Shown here: one piece after another, positions 36,241 to 47,940 of the stretch
Layout of the letters: each line of letters starts with the position of its first letter
Numbering within the stretch: the first letter of the stretch is position 1
From: Planococcus citri
Lineage: Eukaryota; Arthropoda; Insecta; Hemiptera; Pseudococcidae
Length of the DNA stretch: 64,000 nt
Reading direction: 5' to 3'
Assembly: GCF_950023065.1 (NCBI RefSeq)
Contig: NC_088678.1
Coordinates: 78,277,590-78,341,589 of the forward strand
The notes under the pieces: model-generated
Database searches by the model: none
Told to the model about the DNA's origin: nothing
What the model saw: the letters and a program-made list of their open reading frames with translations, nothing else
Translations under genes and position numbers: made by a program

Positions 36241-38625
36241 GACAGAAAAAATTAAAACGAAAAGCATAACCTTTTTCAACTTTGACAAAAAAGTAACCAG
36301 AACTCAGGACTTTCTTGTAATTGGGAAAAAAAAAATTTTCTTGGAATTTTGAAAAAAAAACAGAACTTGTAACTTTGTACCTATTGGAAAGAAGTGGAAC
36401 TTTTTTGCAATTTTGGCAAAAGTTTTGGGCCTCTATTGCAACTTTGGCTAAAACGTAAGATCAAAGGAAGATTTCTTTGCAAATTTGACAAAATAAAGTA
36501 AAAGATTTTCTTGCAGTCTTCACAAAATAAGAACATCAAAAAAGCAACATTTTTTCATTTTTTTTACAAATGTAGAACTTCTTTGCAATTTTGACAAAAA
36601 ATAGGGCTTTTTAGCAACTTTGACAAAAATGAGAATTTTTCGCGGTCCTCCCATAAGAAGGACTTTTTATAAGCGATTTTGGCCGAAATTGTTTTTTTTT
36701 TTTTTTTTTGGTAATTTAGGCAAAAAACAGAACTTTTTTGCAATTTTTGCAAATTTGCCTTTCGATTAAGGAGGATTTTATTGCAATTTTGGTCAAAATT
36801 GGAATTTTTTTGCAATCAATTTTCACAAAAACAAAACAAGTTTGCGAATTTAGCACCAAAGTCAATTTTTTTTACATCCTTGACAAAAAAAGTAAATTTT
36901 TTTTGCAGATTTGACAATGACTTTTTCTGAGAAATTTTGATCAAAATTGGTCAAAATTAGAACTTCTTTTCAATTTTAACAAAAAACAGAAATTTTTTGC
37001 AACTTCAACAATAATATGAACTTTTTTGGCATGAAAAGGCACAAAAATAATATTTTTTGGCAACTTGACAAAACCGCAGAATTTTTGGAATTTTCCCACA
37101 AGTGAGACTTCTTTTAACAATTTTGAGCAAAGCTAGGATTTTTTAGGTAATTTAGACAAAAAACAGTACTTTTTTGCAACTTTGACAAAAAAAGTAGAAT
37201 TTTTTGCAGTTTTGACAAAAAAGTTTTTTTTTGGCAATTTTGGCACAGAAATCAGCTTTTTTGCAATTTTGGGAAGACATTTTTTGAAAAGGCACAAAAA
37301 CAATACTTTTTGGCAACTTGACAAAACAGCTGAATTTTAGGCCTTTTTCCACAAGTGGGACTTCTTTTGACAATTTTGGTCAAAGCTAGGATTTTTTTTA
37401 GGTGATTCTGACAAAAAACAGTACTTTTTTGCAGTTTTGACATAAAAGTTTTTTTTTGTTTTGTTTTTTTTCTGACAATTTTGACACAGAAATCAACTTT
37501 TTTGCAAGTTTGACAAAAGGGGATTGTTTTTAGCAATTTTGGTCAAAATCAGAACTATTTCTGTAGTTTTGACAAAAGTCGGACTTTTGAAAAAATCGTC
37601 ATATTTTGATTATTATGAACTGTTTTGCAATAAGTATTGAAAAAAAATGATTTTCTTAAAATTTGAGCTAAAATGTGTGCTTTTTTGTAATTTTGGCGAA
37701 AAATTAGACTTTAGTAAGGCTTGAGCAAAATTTGGACTTTTCACCAGCAATAAATTCGATAACAAAGTATGACTTTTTCTTCATTTTTAAACAAAAATAG
37801 GACTTCTTTCTGCAATTTTGGCAATAATTAGCGTCTTCAAGGCGATTTATGGCAAGAAAATGGGGCTTTTTTGCAATTTTGGAAAAAAGTAGGAGCCTTT
37901 TTTTGTAATTTTGGGACAGAAACTTTCACAAAACAGTTGAACCTTCCAGCATCTTGAAAAAATCAGGACCTTTCTCTAGGAAGTTGATAAAAAAAAGGTG
38001 AGTTTTTTTTTCATTTTTAAACAAAAATAGGACTTCTTTCTGCAACTTTGGCAATAATTAGGGTCTTCTCATGACGATTTATGGCCAGAAAATGGGTCTT
38101 TTTTGCAATTTTGGAAAAAAGTGGGAGCCTTTTTTTTGTAATTTTGGCGCAAAACCTATCACAAAAAAGTTGGACTTTCCAGCATCTTGAAAAAATCAGG
38201 ACCTTTCTCCAAAAAGTTGATTAAAAAGTGAGACTTTTCGGTAGTTTATGAAACAGAAGTTTTTTTTTTTGGTAACTTCGACGTGAAGAGGGATCTTTGA
38301 AATTTTCAACAAAAATACGAGTAAAATTCAAGTGGGAATATTTTTTTAGCATTTTGTTCAAAATTAAAACTTTTTTGTAATGGAAAAAACGAATTTTTTA
38401 CGATTTTGATTCAAAAAAAAAAATTGTTTTTTTTTGTGAATGTAATAGGACTTTTTTCACAAGTTTGACGAAAAGTAGGATTTCATGTACCAACTTATGG
38501 CACTTAAGTTACCCTTTTTTGTAACTTTTACCAAAAAATGGATTGAAATTTGACCAATGGTAGAACTTTTTTTAAAAACTTTGAGTGAAAAGTATGATTT
38601 TTTGGTTAATTTTGGCATAAAAGTT
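36241..38625. repeat. Phased A/T-tract array with two larger duplications
   Basis: Units of the type GACTTTTTTGCAATTTTGG then CAAAAAAGTA repeat for 2.4 kb. Two block duplications stand out. A segment with AAAAGGCACAAAAA-AATA, GGCAACTTGACAAAAC and CCACAAGTG-GACTTCTTTT occurs at about 37025-37140 and again at 37285-37395. A segment with AAACAAAAATAGGACTTCTT, GGCAATAATTAG and CCAGCATCTTGAAAAAATCA occurs at about 37785-37990 and again 233 bp later. Confidence 0.85.
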
Positions 38626-40997
38626 GGACTTACATCGCATTTTGGGGGGGGGGGGAATAGGACTTTTGTTCGATGAAGTTTTATCTCAAAACTTAAATCA
38701 AAGCAGGAAAACACATGTTAAAAACTTTGGAAATCTTCGAAGGCATCGTGGAAATTTTCTGACTTCGAAAGATTACACTCCCTTTCCCTTCCACCTTCCA
38801 ACCAATCATTCGTAAAATACCATTCTCAACTCACCCCCTCCTCCCCTCCCAATCTCACCCCACCACCATACAAAAAATACGTCTAAAATACACCGATGAA
38901 CACCCAGAAACAAAAAAATTACACCTCAAACACCATCGATCAATACACCTTGGTGGAAAAAGTCGATAAAAAATTACCATCGAATCAATCTCTCTCATAA
39001 AAAAAAAGTTGAAATAAAAAATTGCGAATCATCCATTCGCATCGATCTTTATCAGCGTATTCTTCCTTAATTTCAATTACACTTCCAAGTTCATAAAACG
39101 TGAAAAAATAACAAATATCGCGGCTCGATCGTTGTACCTATACAAGGTACATTGTAAGCAGCATCATTATTATTATTATTACTTAATACGAGTATGCCAT
39201 CGCAGTCGTTTCGTACTCGTACCATACACTTTAACTTTATACTTGTACAACTTGTATACTGTTTCAAACAGACCATTTAATTTATTCGATGACTTTCGTT
39301 TTCTTTCCATCTTTTTCCTGTTGCAGTCGCGAGTCGCTCGAGTCTTCGATCCGAATTCGCGATATTTCTCGCCATAGTAGGTACGATAGGGATAGGGGGA
39401 TACCTTCTACTTTTTTAAACAAATACTATACTCATCATCATCGCGAATAAAACGCGGAAGAAGGTCTCGATTTAAATCTTAGCTCACCCCCTTCTCCTCT
39501 TCTACTAGTACATAGCTCATCTCTCATCACTCGTCAGAGCAAAAAAAAAAAAAAAAAAACAATTCAAAATTCGTTCTTTGGTCTTCACAGTTATGTACCT
39601 ATCTATTGACGATGATGAAGATGGTTCACGACTAAAAATACATACAAGCCAAAGAGAGCCAAATGAAAAGAAAGATGTGAACATGGACATATAGACAAAA
39701 GTATACATAGTTTTAGGTACTTTAGACTCGTGCATCGTGTCCAATATCCATGTACCTAGTTTACATGTTATAAAAATTTACATATGGAAACATTCGTGAA
39801 ATTTCTGACCGCTGGGCATTATGGGGCAAGTTGGGGAAAAACGTGTGTACGAGGACTGTGTGAGGTATCTCTATGGATATTTGTATCGTACAGTTTCTTG
39901 TATAAGACACTGCAGACTGTACATAGATGAGGAGAAGAAGAAAAGGGAAAACTAAAAAATCGAATAATGAATGAAACGATTACATCTGTAACGCGTGTGT
40001 TAATGATTGAACCAATTGGACTCGTGAGTTTGTGGCTACGCCTGCCTGCTGTGAAAGTGAATTTTATAATTCGATCGACGTTTTATTTATATAATTTATT
40101 GCATTTCCTTCATTATCTTTTTTTTTTTTTTTTTCGTTAATATTATTTATAATATTTACGTCTGTGTCTTGCGTATGTGTACTATTTACCTATGTACTAT
40201 GTTCTATTTGCTGAATTTTTTTCACTCCCCTCTCTTCTTCACTCTCACTATGTACTTTTTTTTCTGCATTTTATATCTATACCTTCTCTTCTCTGTCTTT
40301 ACGATTTTTTCTTCTTCTATGATTCTTTCAACTCTTTTTCACGTTCTTCAGTGTATAATCAGCGTGCGTATTTTTCTTTGCAGTTTTTCGACGCTGTGTG
40401 GGACACTGTTCTGTGTGTGTGTAATTCGACGCTTGGCGGTCGCTCTGGCTCTCTGGCTGTGGCTCGCGCGCCAATGGTTTTATCTGGTTTTCAGTTGTGC
40501 GCGAACCATGCACGAAGCTTACCGGTTGTTGCTTATTTCTTGATCTGGTTCTATCGGCTCGTTTGCGTTGGCGAATGCAAATATACGAAAGAGTAGAGTA
40601 AAATTTCGCTGCAATTTTTATCCTTCCGCTGATTGTGTGTGTGTGCGTGTGTGCGATATGTGCATTTCATCTTCACCGCGAATGCGTGCGCGACGATGAA
40701 AATGATTTTATATTGTTATGTTATTCATTAAGTTATTTGTGCTCGTCTTGATTGGGCGACAAATTCAAAGTGCACAGCTTATCGATGGTGAATACAATAT
40801 TTTTTGCTCGAAATATATCTAGTAAATTTATATGCGCGGTGTCGGTTGATAAAGTGCTGCTGGTGCGGTGGTGGTGTTCTTGTCGTTATTATGTATTTTT
40901 GGTGTACTCGTAATGAAATTTTTTATTGTCATCTCAACATGTAACTCGCTCGAGGTGTGTTTGCTGCTGCGGTTGTTAATTTTTGTGCCTTTTGTAG
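38626..40997. other. End of the 21.5 kb intron, largely non-repetitive
   Basis: After a G-run at 38644-38655 the sequence is of ordinary complexity. Short simple repeats: ATT-type near 39163-39180, A-run at 39541-39559, T-run near 40120-40134 and TG/CG-type near 40636-40656. It ends with acceptor CTTTTGTAG at 40989-40997. Overlapping open frames at 40169-40596 are Phe/Leu/Ser-rich and come from T-rich sequence. Confidence 0.55.
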
Positions 40998-41141
40998 TAA
41001 TCGGTTGCGTCAACGATAAAGATTGCCCCGGCGAGTTATCCTGTATCCAGACAGAATGCCAGAATCCGTGCCTGTACAGCAATCCTTGCAATCACGGAGA
41101 TATTTGCCAAGTCGAGAATCACCGAGCCATCTGTGTAGAGG
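40998..41141 (+). CDS. dpy: DPY module plus the first part of an EGF domain
   Basis: A 48-codon exon, phase 1 at both ends, from TTTTGTAG to GAGG|GTGAGT. It encodes one DPY module (GCVNDKDCPGELSCIQTEC) and then an EGF domain start (NPC, NPC, DIC, AICVE). The exon stops after the fourth EGF cysteine, and the usual C-x-C partner is absent. The next exon I can see starts with a Gly/Pro-rich linker, so either the EGF domain is truncated or another exon lies in the 5.9 kb intron. It is isolated by introns of 21.5 and 5.9 kb. Confidence 0.85.
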
Positions 41142-42700
41142 GTGAGTACCTACTTTGCTAGATCTACATTGCATCGTACGTCTTCGTGAGTTGTTTTGCT
41201 GCTGCTAAAATTTACCTGGGAAGCAAAAATTCGTCGAAAAAATCACCCAATTTGACAGTAATTAAGGTTTTTTCCCATAAGCACGTAGCTATTCGTCTAG
41301 ATATATGAGATCATCGACGAGATTCCTTGAAAAATACACCTTTCATTGAAATTCTGGCCATTTGACGAGATAATTTATAGGCTACATTGATCTTCTGTCA
41401 GATTTTCCAAACGATCTGTGTCTGGATGTTTTATCAGACGTCTCTCTATCTCTGTTTCTACAAACCTTCAAAAACTTTCACTCTATGCGACAGAATTTCA
41501 ATTTATCCGGAAAAAAATCTCTTGCAAAATGCGAAATTATTTTATCAAACGAAACTCGTACCTTCGACAATAATTCAATTCTTTCATTAGGTAGGTAGGT
41601 ACAAAACTCGGGAGTTATACCTACCTGATTATTGCTTATGGTAAAATTCAAAATAAATGAAGGAAAAAAATTAAATCAATTACTCGTACCAACTGTAGGT
41701 AGGTATGGTATACCTTAAGCCATGGACATTTGATACACATTTTCATAAAAAATAATCTCAAGGTTGAGCTTACATACATATACCTACAGTATAAATGGTT
41801 TAAACGTGAAAGTAAAACTTGAATTTTTAATCATTATTCATAAATAATGCTCAACCTCCCTTCCCCTCTCCGCTTGTCACCTTCGGTCTTATACACTGCA
41901 TTGAATTTATAAATGTGTACGATTTCTGGATCCGGTTCTGATTGCTTATGCAGGAATGGGGGAATCGATTTCGAGAAATGTAAAACTTTATGGCAGAAAG
42001 TGAAATAAAATTTTAAATATCCAAGAAGAATTTTCAAAAACCATTACCTGTGTCATTGAAAAGATGTTTTGAAGGGAAGGAATACCCACTGGAAAAAAAT
42101 TATCATTTTTTTTTTCACATTTTTTCTAAATTAAATTTCAAAAGTATCTACTCAGTAAGAATTCAAATAAGAAACGCCCAAAATCTCTTGAAAAATGGCC
42201 AAAAATTACGTAAAAATGTTTGGAAATTATTCGAATACTGGGAAAAGAAAAAAAATGATCAAAATTATGTAAAATTATTACCCACATAAAAACTACATAT
42301 AAAATAGTTGAAGATGGTAAAATTCACGGAATTTATTCTTCAAAATAGCAGACGTCTTAATTCTGTCAATAAACCGTTAGAAAAATCAACAGATGAAAAT
42401 CCGATTTCACGAATTCAAAAAATATTTATAATGAATTATTATTTTTCGTTTGCATTCATCCACACTTTTGAAATTAAAATCGACCTCAAAAAATGCGAAC
42501 GAGGATCATTCGAAATCTGAAAAAATTCACAAAACGAATTCAGGATGAAAAGTTGTCTTTCGCAAATTCAATTTCAAAAATTCTGGCCCATTTTCAAAAT
42601 GGACTTCGAAAAAAAAATTGGGTTTTTTAAGAAAACGAAAAAATTTGCAAACTTGAATTTTTCGTTTTTTTCTGCCTTTAATCTCTTTCCTATTTTTCAA
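41142..42700. other. Start of the 5.9 kb intron
   Basis: Donor GTGAGT at 41142, then AT-rich sequence of ordinary complexity, with TAGGTAGGTAGGTA near 41589 and 41695. Open frames are short and lack domains. No gene or repeat array recognised. Confidence 0.5.
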
Positions 42701-44800
42701 TTTTTGACTTGATCACAAAAATTATAGAAAAGTATCCAACTATTTTTTTTTTCAACAATTTCAAGAAGGTCCAATTTTTTCAGAAATTATACGAATGTTC
42801 TGATTTTTTTGCCATAAGAGTTCAAAATATATTGATTCCTTTTACCAAAATAAACAAAAAAATACTTATTTTTTACCACGATTAGATAGACACAAATGTA
42901 TTTTTTTCCAAAACTGCTGAGAAGTCTTAACTTTTTACAGAAATTTGCAAAAAAGTACCGATTTTTTGCTATTATAATTAAACAAAAAAATACATATGAA
43001 GAGTGATATTCCAAAACTCGCTTTGTCCATTTTCACAACTTTTCAGGAGAGAGGAAAAACAGTTTCCCTTTAAACGGGTAAATTGGCTTTTTAGGCGAGT
43101 TTAGCACTTTATTTGGGTGGATTTATGATGTAGGAGTGTAGGTATACATTTCATCCACTAAATACTGCTGAAAAAAAGTTCAATAAAAATGGACAAAGCG
43201 CGTCTTGGAACATTATTTTTTTTTTTAATTTCTAGTGAATTGGCTATTTAGGTGAGTTTAACACCTCATTTTGGTAGGTTGATGATGTAGGAATGTGAGT
43301 TAATACTTCATCTACCAGGTACCACTGAAAACCCAACTTTGATAAAAATGGACAAAGCGAGTTTTGGAATATCACTCTTCATACTGTTTTTTTTGACAAA
43401 ATTGCAAGCAAGACTTGATTTTTTGCCACAATTAAAAATTACAAACACGAGTCACTAGTTCTTTCAAAATGACAAAAAAAAACTTCATTTGCCACAAAAA
43501 TTGCAGTTTTCTTGATTTTGAATAAAAGTTAATTCTTTCTCCAAGTTACAAGAAAAACTCAGGCTTTACTTAAATATCTATTTCCAGAATATTGAAAAAG
43601 GCCTCCAATTTTTTACACAAATTTTGGTAAAATACTTAGTTTGGTTTTTTGCCATAATTTTTTACAAAAAAGTCACAATTTTTTCCACATGTGATAGGTA
43701 AAAAAATTCTGTTTTTTTCCAAAGTACAAAATATACTCTACACTGCTTTTCAACTCACAAAAAAATACCAATTTTTTACAGAATTCGAAAAAAGTACGTA
43801 CAAAATTAGTTACTGAAAAAGTCTCTACTTCTTTACAAAAATTTAAAAAAGGCCAATTTTCACAGAAATTGAAAAAATTGTTCAGATTTTTTGCCATAAT
43901 AGCGAAAAAGTCCGGATTTCGTTACCAAAAATTACAAAAAAAAGGATTTTTTTAAAAAAAAATTTGCAAAACTACATAATTTATTATCTTGATTTTTCTA
44001 CAGAAATTGCAAAAAAGAAGTTCTGAATTTTTATAATAATTTCAAGAAAAAATATATCTACCCATCTGGTGATTTTTTTTTGCCATATTTGTGAGAAAGT
44101 CCTGATTTTCTGCCACAATTAAAAATTACACACAAAAGTCACTATTTTTTTCAAAATTGCAGAAAGATCCCAATTTCTCGCGGAAATTGCATGAAAGTTT
44201 TGATTTTGTATAAAGTCACGGACTTTCAGTCATTCAGTTTTTATCCCCCTGGAATTGCAAAAAGGCTCCGACTTTTCACAGGAATTGCAAAATAGTCCTT
44301 ACTTTCTGCCATAATTGCAAAAAAGTTCTGGTTTTTCTCCGAAGCGTAAAAAGTTCACATTTTTGTCAAGAAAGTAAAAAATAGTCCCAAGTTTTCAGAA
44401 ATTGCAGGAAATTTCTGACTTTTTTGTCTTCATAGCAGAAATTAGAAAAAAGTTTTTTTTTTTCAAAATTACACAAAAGTAAAATTTTTTTTTACAGAAA
44501 TTGCAAAAGAACCCAAACTTTTTGCAGACATTGAAAAAAAAATCATGACTTTTTGTGATTGCAAAAAACAAGCTTTTTCGTCGAAATTACAAAAACACTG
44601 AAATTTTTTGAGTTTTTATGTCAAACTTTAAAAATGTTTATTCTTTTGGACCAAAATTTTGAATTCTTTTTCATTTTTGTTCTTCTCTTTTTAAAAAAAT
44701 CCGGCAAAATATCCTTTTTTTTCTGTTTTTCCAATCAAATTTCAGAATTTTCCATTATTTTATTCTCGACTTTTTTAAAGAATTTTGATTTTTTTCATAT
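42701..44800. repeat. Degenerate phased A/T-tract array, interrupted by an element
   Basis: Units of the type TTTTTTGCCATAATTGCAAA followed by AAAGTC-TGATTTT repeat with strong drift. This is a variant of the common design, with CAGAAATTGCAAAAAAG as its recurrent word. The small inverted-repeat element at 42995-43383 is inserted in it, with array sequence on both sides. Confidence 0.7.
42995..43383. mobile_element. TA-flanked miniature inverted-repeat element (~385 bp)
   Basis: The first 39 bases after TA (TGAAGAGTGATATTCC, then AAAACTCGCTTTGTCCAT) are the exact complement of the last ones (ATGGACAAAGCGAGTTTT, then GGAATATCACTCTTCA) before a second TA at 43382-43383. TA on both sides fits a mariner/Tc1-type target duplication. 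The interior holds two tandem copies of about 145 bp (about 43080-43225 and 43230-43375), each with TTTAGG-GAGTTTA-CAC, GATGATGTAGGA-TGT and AAAAATGGACAAAGCG. The end sequence thus occurs once inside as well, slightly diverged. There is no coding capacity. Confidence 0.85.
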
Positions 44801-45223
44801 TTTCTCGCGTGCTTTGAAACTACGAGTTTTGTGACTTGAATAACTTTTTCCTCTCCCCTCTCCTTTCTTCTCACAAAATCGAGACATTTGCAAAAATTGA
44901 GTCGACGAAGTACAAACTTTTAAAATGAAAGCTACCTTTGTGAAAACCTTGTTGATTAAATTAATCGATAAAATTCGACGGTGATAAAGCTCTGAAAAAG
45001 TGTACTCCCTATTTCTGAAAGCTCCCGAATATTATAGAAAAAAGTGTAGCCAGAAAAGCAGCGTAAAATCAGAGAAAATCATTTCTCTGAAGAAATGGAT
45101 GCCCTCTGGAAGTGTCAGTCTACCTAGAAATGATCACATTCGTTCATTTTTTCGTGTCCTGTAACATCATCTACCAAAGCACCCTTCGATGTGAAATTCG
45201 CCCTCTGACAAGGTTCATTTAGA
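44801..45223. other. Intron sequence between repeat blocks
   Basis: AT-rich, no clear repeat and no domain-bearing frame. The last 100 bp may be a decayed partial copy of the unit that follows. Confidence 0.4.
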
Positions 45224-45915
45224 CACACCTGAGAGATGACATAAAATTTGAAAATCTCATCAAAAAAAAACCTAAAGAGAACTTGATTGTTGGGAAACTA
45301 AAAAAAAGGCAAAAAATGTATGGAAAATTTTACTAGTTCAGTTTTTTTTTCAAGCTTCTTTCAAGAAGATCTCAAGATGAAAAATTCTTGAAAAAATCAG
45401 CTCAAAAAATTATTCAAAATGACTACTACAGAATTCCTCCACTAAATCCCAATTAGACAGACCTCAGAAATGGCATAAAATTCGAAAATTTCGACAAAAA
45501 AATGGCCAAAAGGCAACATGATTCTTAGGAATTGAAAAAAAGGGGAACGGATGGAAAATTTTGGGCTCTTGAAGACCTCGAATTCAGTTTTTTTTTTCAA
45601 ATTTCTTTCAAGAAGATCTCAAGATGAAAAATTCTTGAAAAAATCAGCTCAAAAAATTATTCAAAATGACTACTACAGAATTCCTCCATTAAATTCCATT
45701 TAGACAGACCTCAGAGATGGCATAAAATTCGAAAATTTCAACAAGAAAATGGCCAAAAGGCAACTTGATTTTTGGGAGCTGAAAAAAAGGGGGAAAATGG
45801 ATGGAAAATTTTGGGCACTTGAAGACCTCGAATTCAGTTTTTTTTTTCAAATTTCTTACATAAAGTTCTCAAGATGAAAAATTCTTGAAAAAATCAACTC
45901 AAAAAATTATCTGAG
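45224..45915. repeat. Three tandem copies of a ~247 bp unit
   Basis: CTCAAGATGAAAAATTCTTG followed by AAAAAATCAGCTCAAAAAAT occurs near 45373, 45616 and 45866. Other shared landmarks are TTCAAAATGACTACTACAGA, AGACAGACCTCAGA-ATGGCA, ATGGCCAAAAGGCAACTTGA and GATGGAAAATTTTGGGC. The three copies are very similar, especially the second and third, so the amplification looks recent compared with other repeats in the window. Confidence 0.9.
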
Positions 45916-47062
45916 AATCGTGGCTCTTTATTAGTATAATCCATATCCATATCCATATTCCAATTTCAGGTCAAAATGACAACTACAGTTAGTAAAACCA
46001 GTACTGGCATCAGTGGCATCGTTATCTCCCTTTATCTTCAATCAATAAACCCACCCAGCACTCTGCAAACACTCATTAGCACCCAAATTACCCGTAATCG
46101 AACCAACCACTTAATATTTAATCGACTCTCGCAATCAAAAAATACTATAAAACACTCCCAGAAACCAGATCTGGACCATCATTTCTATACCCATTGCACA
46201 ACAGTGCAAGACATTAATGCTAGCATCTATTACGACGACATCTCGAATTATTGCATTGCAATCCGGCTACGTATTTCCTTCCCTATACCTGTATATTCCT
46301 CCTTAGAAGGCGAATTTTTTACGCCATCAATGTTCTCAAGTACACACGTAATTCGATTTCAAAAAACGTCACAAATCCTACGCCTTTTGCACTTCCTACA
46401 CACAGATATCTGTACACTCTATACAGCATCGCGAAACATTCGATACATTCATTCATATCCGACAAATGCGGAGACACATGCACAAAAAAAAAAGACTCTA
46501 CCTAATATTATAATGATAATAATAACCTAGCATAATAAATGCCATAAATTCACCGTCAAGCTTTACAGATCGAGTAGATCGCAGCTAATAAGATATACTT
46601 AGTGTGGTAGCAGCAAAATGTCCGTATATCCGGTATTTATCATATTATACACTCGTATTTACCTCAACTCAACTGTACTGTACCGTATGATTGTAATACC
46701 TTACCTATGCGGTGTGTAATACAAAAATAAGACGTTTGTGATCGTCGGGTTGGCGTCGCCGATAAGCGTTTAATTGATAATTTGACGGGCGTACAGATTA
46801 AAAATATAGCGAAAAAATCTCCAACACAGAGAGGCATTAGTTTCACTCTGGTGGAAAAGAAGCGACCGAGACGAATTACAGGTGTATATAGGCATATAGT
46901 ATAGGGTACTTTGGGTGCTATATGTACTGCATCGAGCATCGACTTTTTGAAAATCTTCCAACCGACGCCATTTTGCTTCTTTTTTGCCACCAAAAACAAC
47001 CAATTCGAGTACTCCAATTTCCATTGAGAAAACTCATTGTTGCTGATTTCTTTGATTCGCAG
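45916..47062. other. End of the 5.9 kb intron
   Basis: Non-repetitive sequence ending in acceptor TTGATTCGCAG at 47052-47062. An open frame of 184 codons at 45976-46530 starts just after an acceptor-like CCAATTTCAG, but it has no EGF or DPY cysteine spacing and could only be joined in phase 0, which does not match the phase-1 donor of the preceding exon. I do not annotate it. Confidence 0.55.
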
Positions 47063-47161
47063 GCCGAGGAGGTCCTCACCCACCTGTACCGCCGAGTTGC
47101 CACGATTGCCCACCCGGAGTGCCATGTAATCCAGAAACGGGAGTTTGCAGCACCGATAGAG
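47063..47161 (+). CDS. dpy: Short Pro-rich exon with a four-cysteine motif
   Basis: A 33-codon exon, phase 1 at both ends, from GATTCGCAG to AGAG|GTAAGA. It encodes a Gly/Pro-rich start (GGPHPPVPP) followed by CHDCPPGVPCNPETGVC and STDR. The four cysteines recall a DPY module with a shortened first loop, or the end of the EGF domain begun in the preceding exon. GC content is high compared with the introns around it. Support comes from good splice sites, matching phase and the cysteine pattern. It is the shortest exon and the least certain of the sixteen. Confidence 0.75.
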
Positions 47162-47940
47162 GTAAGATTATTGCATTCGAATCGATAATAATAACGTTAT
47201 TATTATTATCATCGTACTATTATTCGTATATAAGAAGATGTGTTGCTGTTTGGAATTTTCTTTTCCATTTTTTACAATATTCCCATCGCCCCTTCCCCAT
47301 CACCCCGTCGTCCCTTTTCTTTTGAAACAAAGCCGTTCAATGAGAGTCGGTCGCTATCAAAGACCGCAACGATTGCCTTTTTCATTATCTCGATCGAGTC
47401 GAATAATTTATAATACAACTGCCTACAACGAGAAAGAAGACCGCATCTACGCGCGAATAGAAATTAAAATTCATTAGTTTCACTCTTCGAATTGCCAACA
47501 TTATGCCAAGGTCTCGTCGCGATATATTTGGTAAGTGTTGTGTTTTTGGCCATTTCATATGCGTTGGCAGGTTTTACATTCTTCTTTTTTATAACTCTGT
47601 CCGCGTGAAGGTGCACCAGTTGTAAGGGAAATCACCTTCTACTGGAAGCACCGTCGATATATTTTGTGAAAAAATTTCCAAATACAAACATTGTTTCTTC
47701 ATGTCGTGAATAAAAGGTATTCCTGCATAATTCGCGATCTCGATCATCGTTGTTCTGATGGAGGAAATCTCCCAGTTGCATGTTTTCAACTGCTTTCAAT
47801 TTGATGGGAAGAAATGAGCATAAGATCAGAGTTGATTCAAACTTTAAAAATGAAAAAAAATCAAAATTCTGAGAAAGAAAGGATTAAGAATAAACATGTC
47901 AAAGTATGATAGAAAAATGAAAAAAATGTCACTTTCTCTC
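47162..47940. other. Start of the 8.1 kb intron
   Basis: Donor GTAAGA at 47162. A perfect 22 bp palindrome of ATA and TAT triplets around ACGT lies at 47185-47206, 23 bp past the donor. The remainder is ordinary AT-rich sequence with no domain-bearing frame. Confidence 0.55.

Noticed and set aside
40169..40596. Two overlapping Phe/Leu/Ser/Cys-rich frames of 124 and 139 codons
   Set aside because: Arise from T-rich intron sequence; cysteines do not match EGF or DPY spacing, and no suitable splice sites surround them.
45976..46530. 184-codon frame starting shortly after an acceptor-like CCAATTTCAG
   Set aside because: It fits only a phase-0 junction, the neighbouring exons are phase 1, no EGF or DPY cysteine spacing is present, and in phase 1 a stop follows within seven codons.
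46664..47125. Minus-strand frame of 153 codons overlapping the short Pro-rich exon
   Set aside because: Antisense shadow of the GC-rich exon plus chance sequence; no domain recognised.
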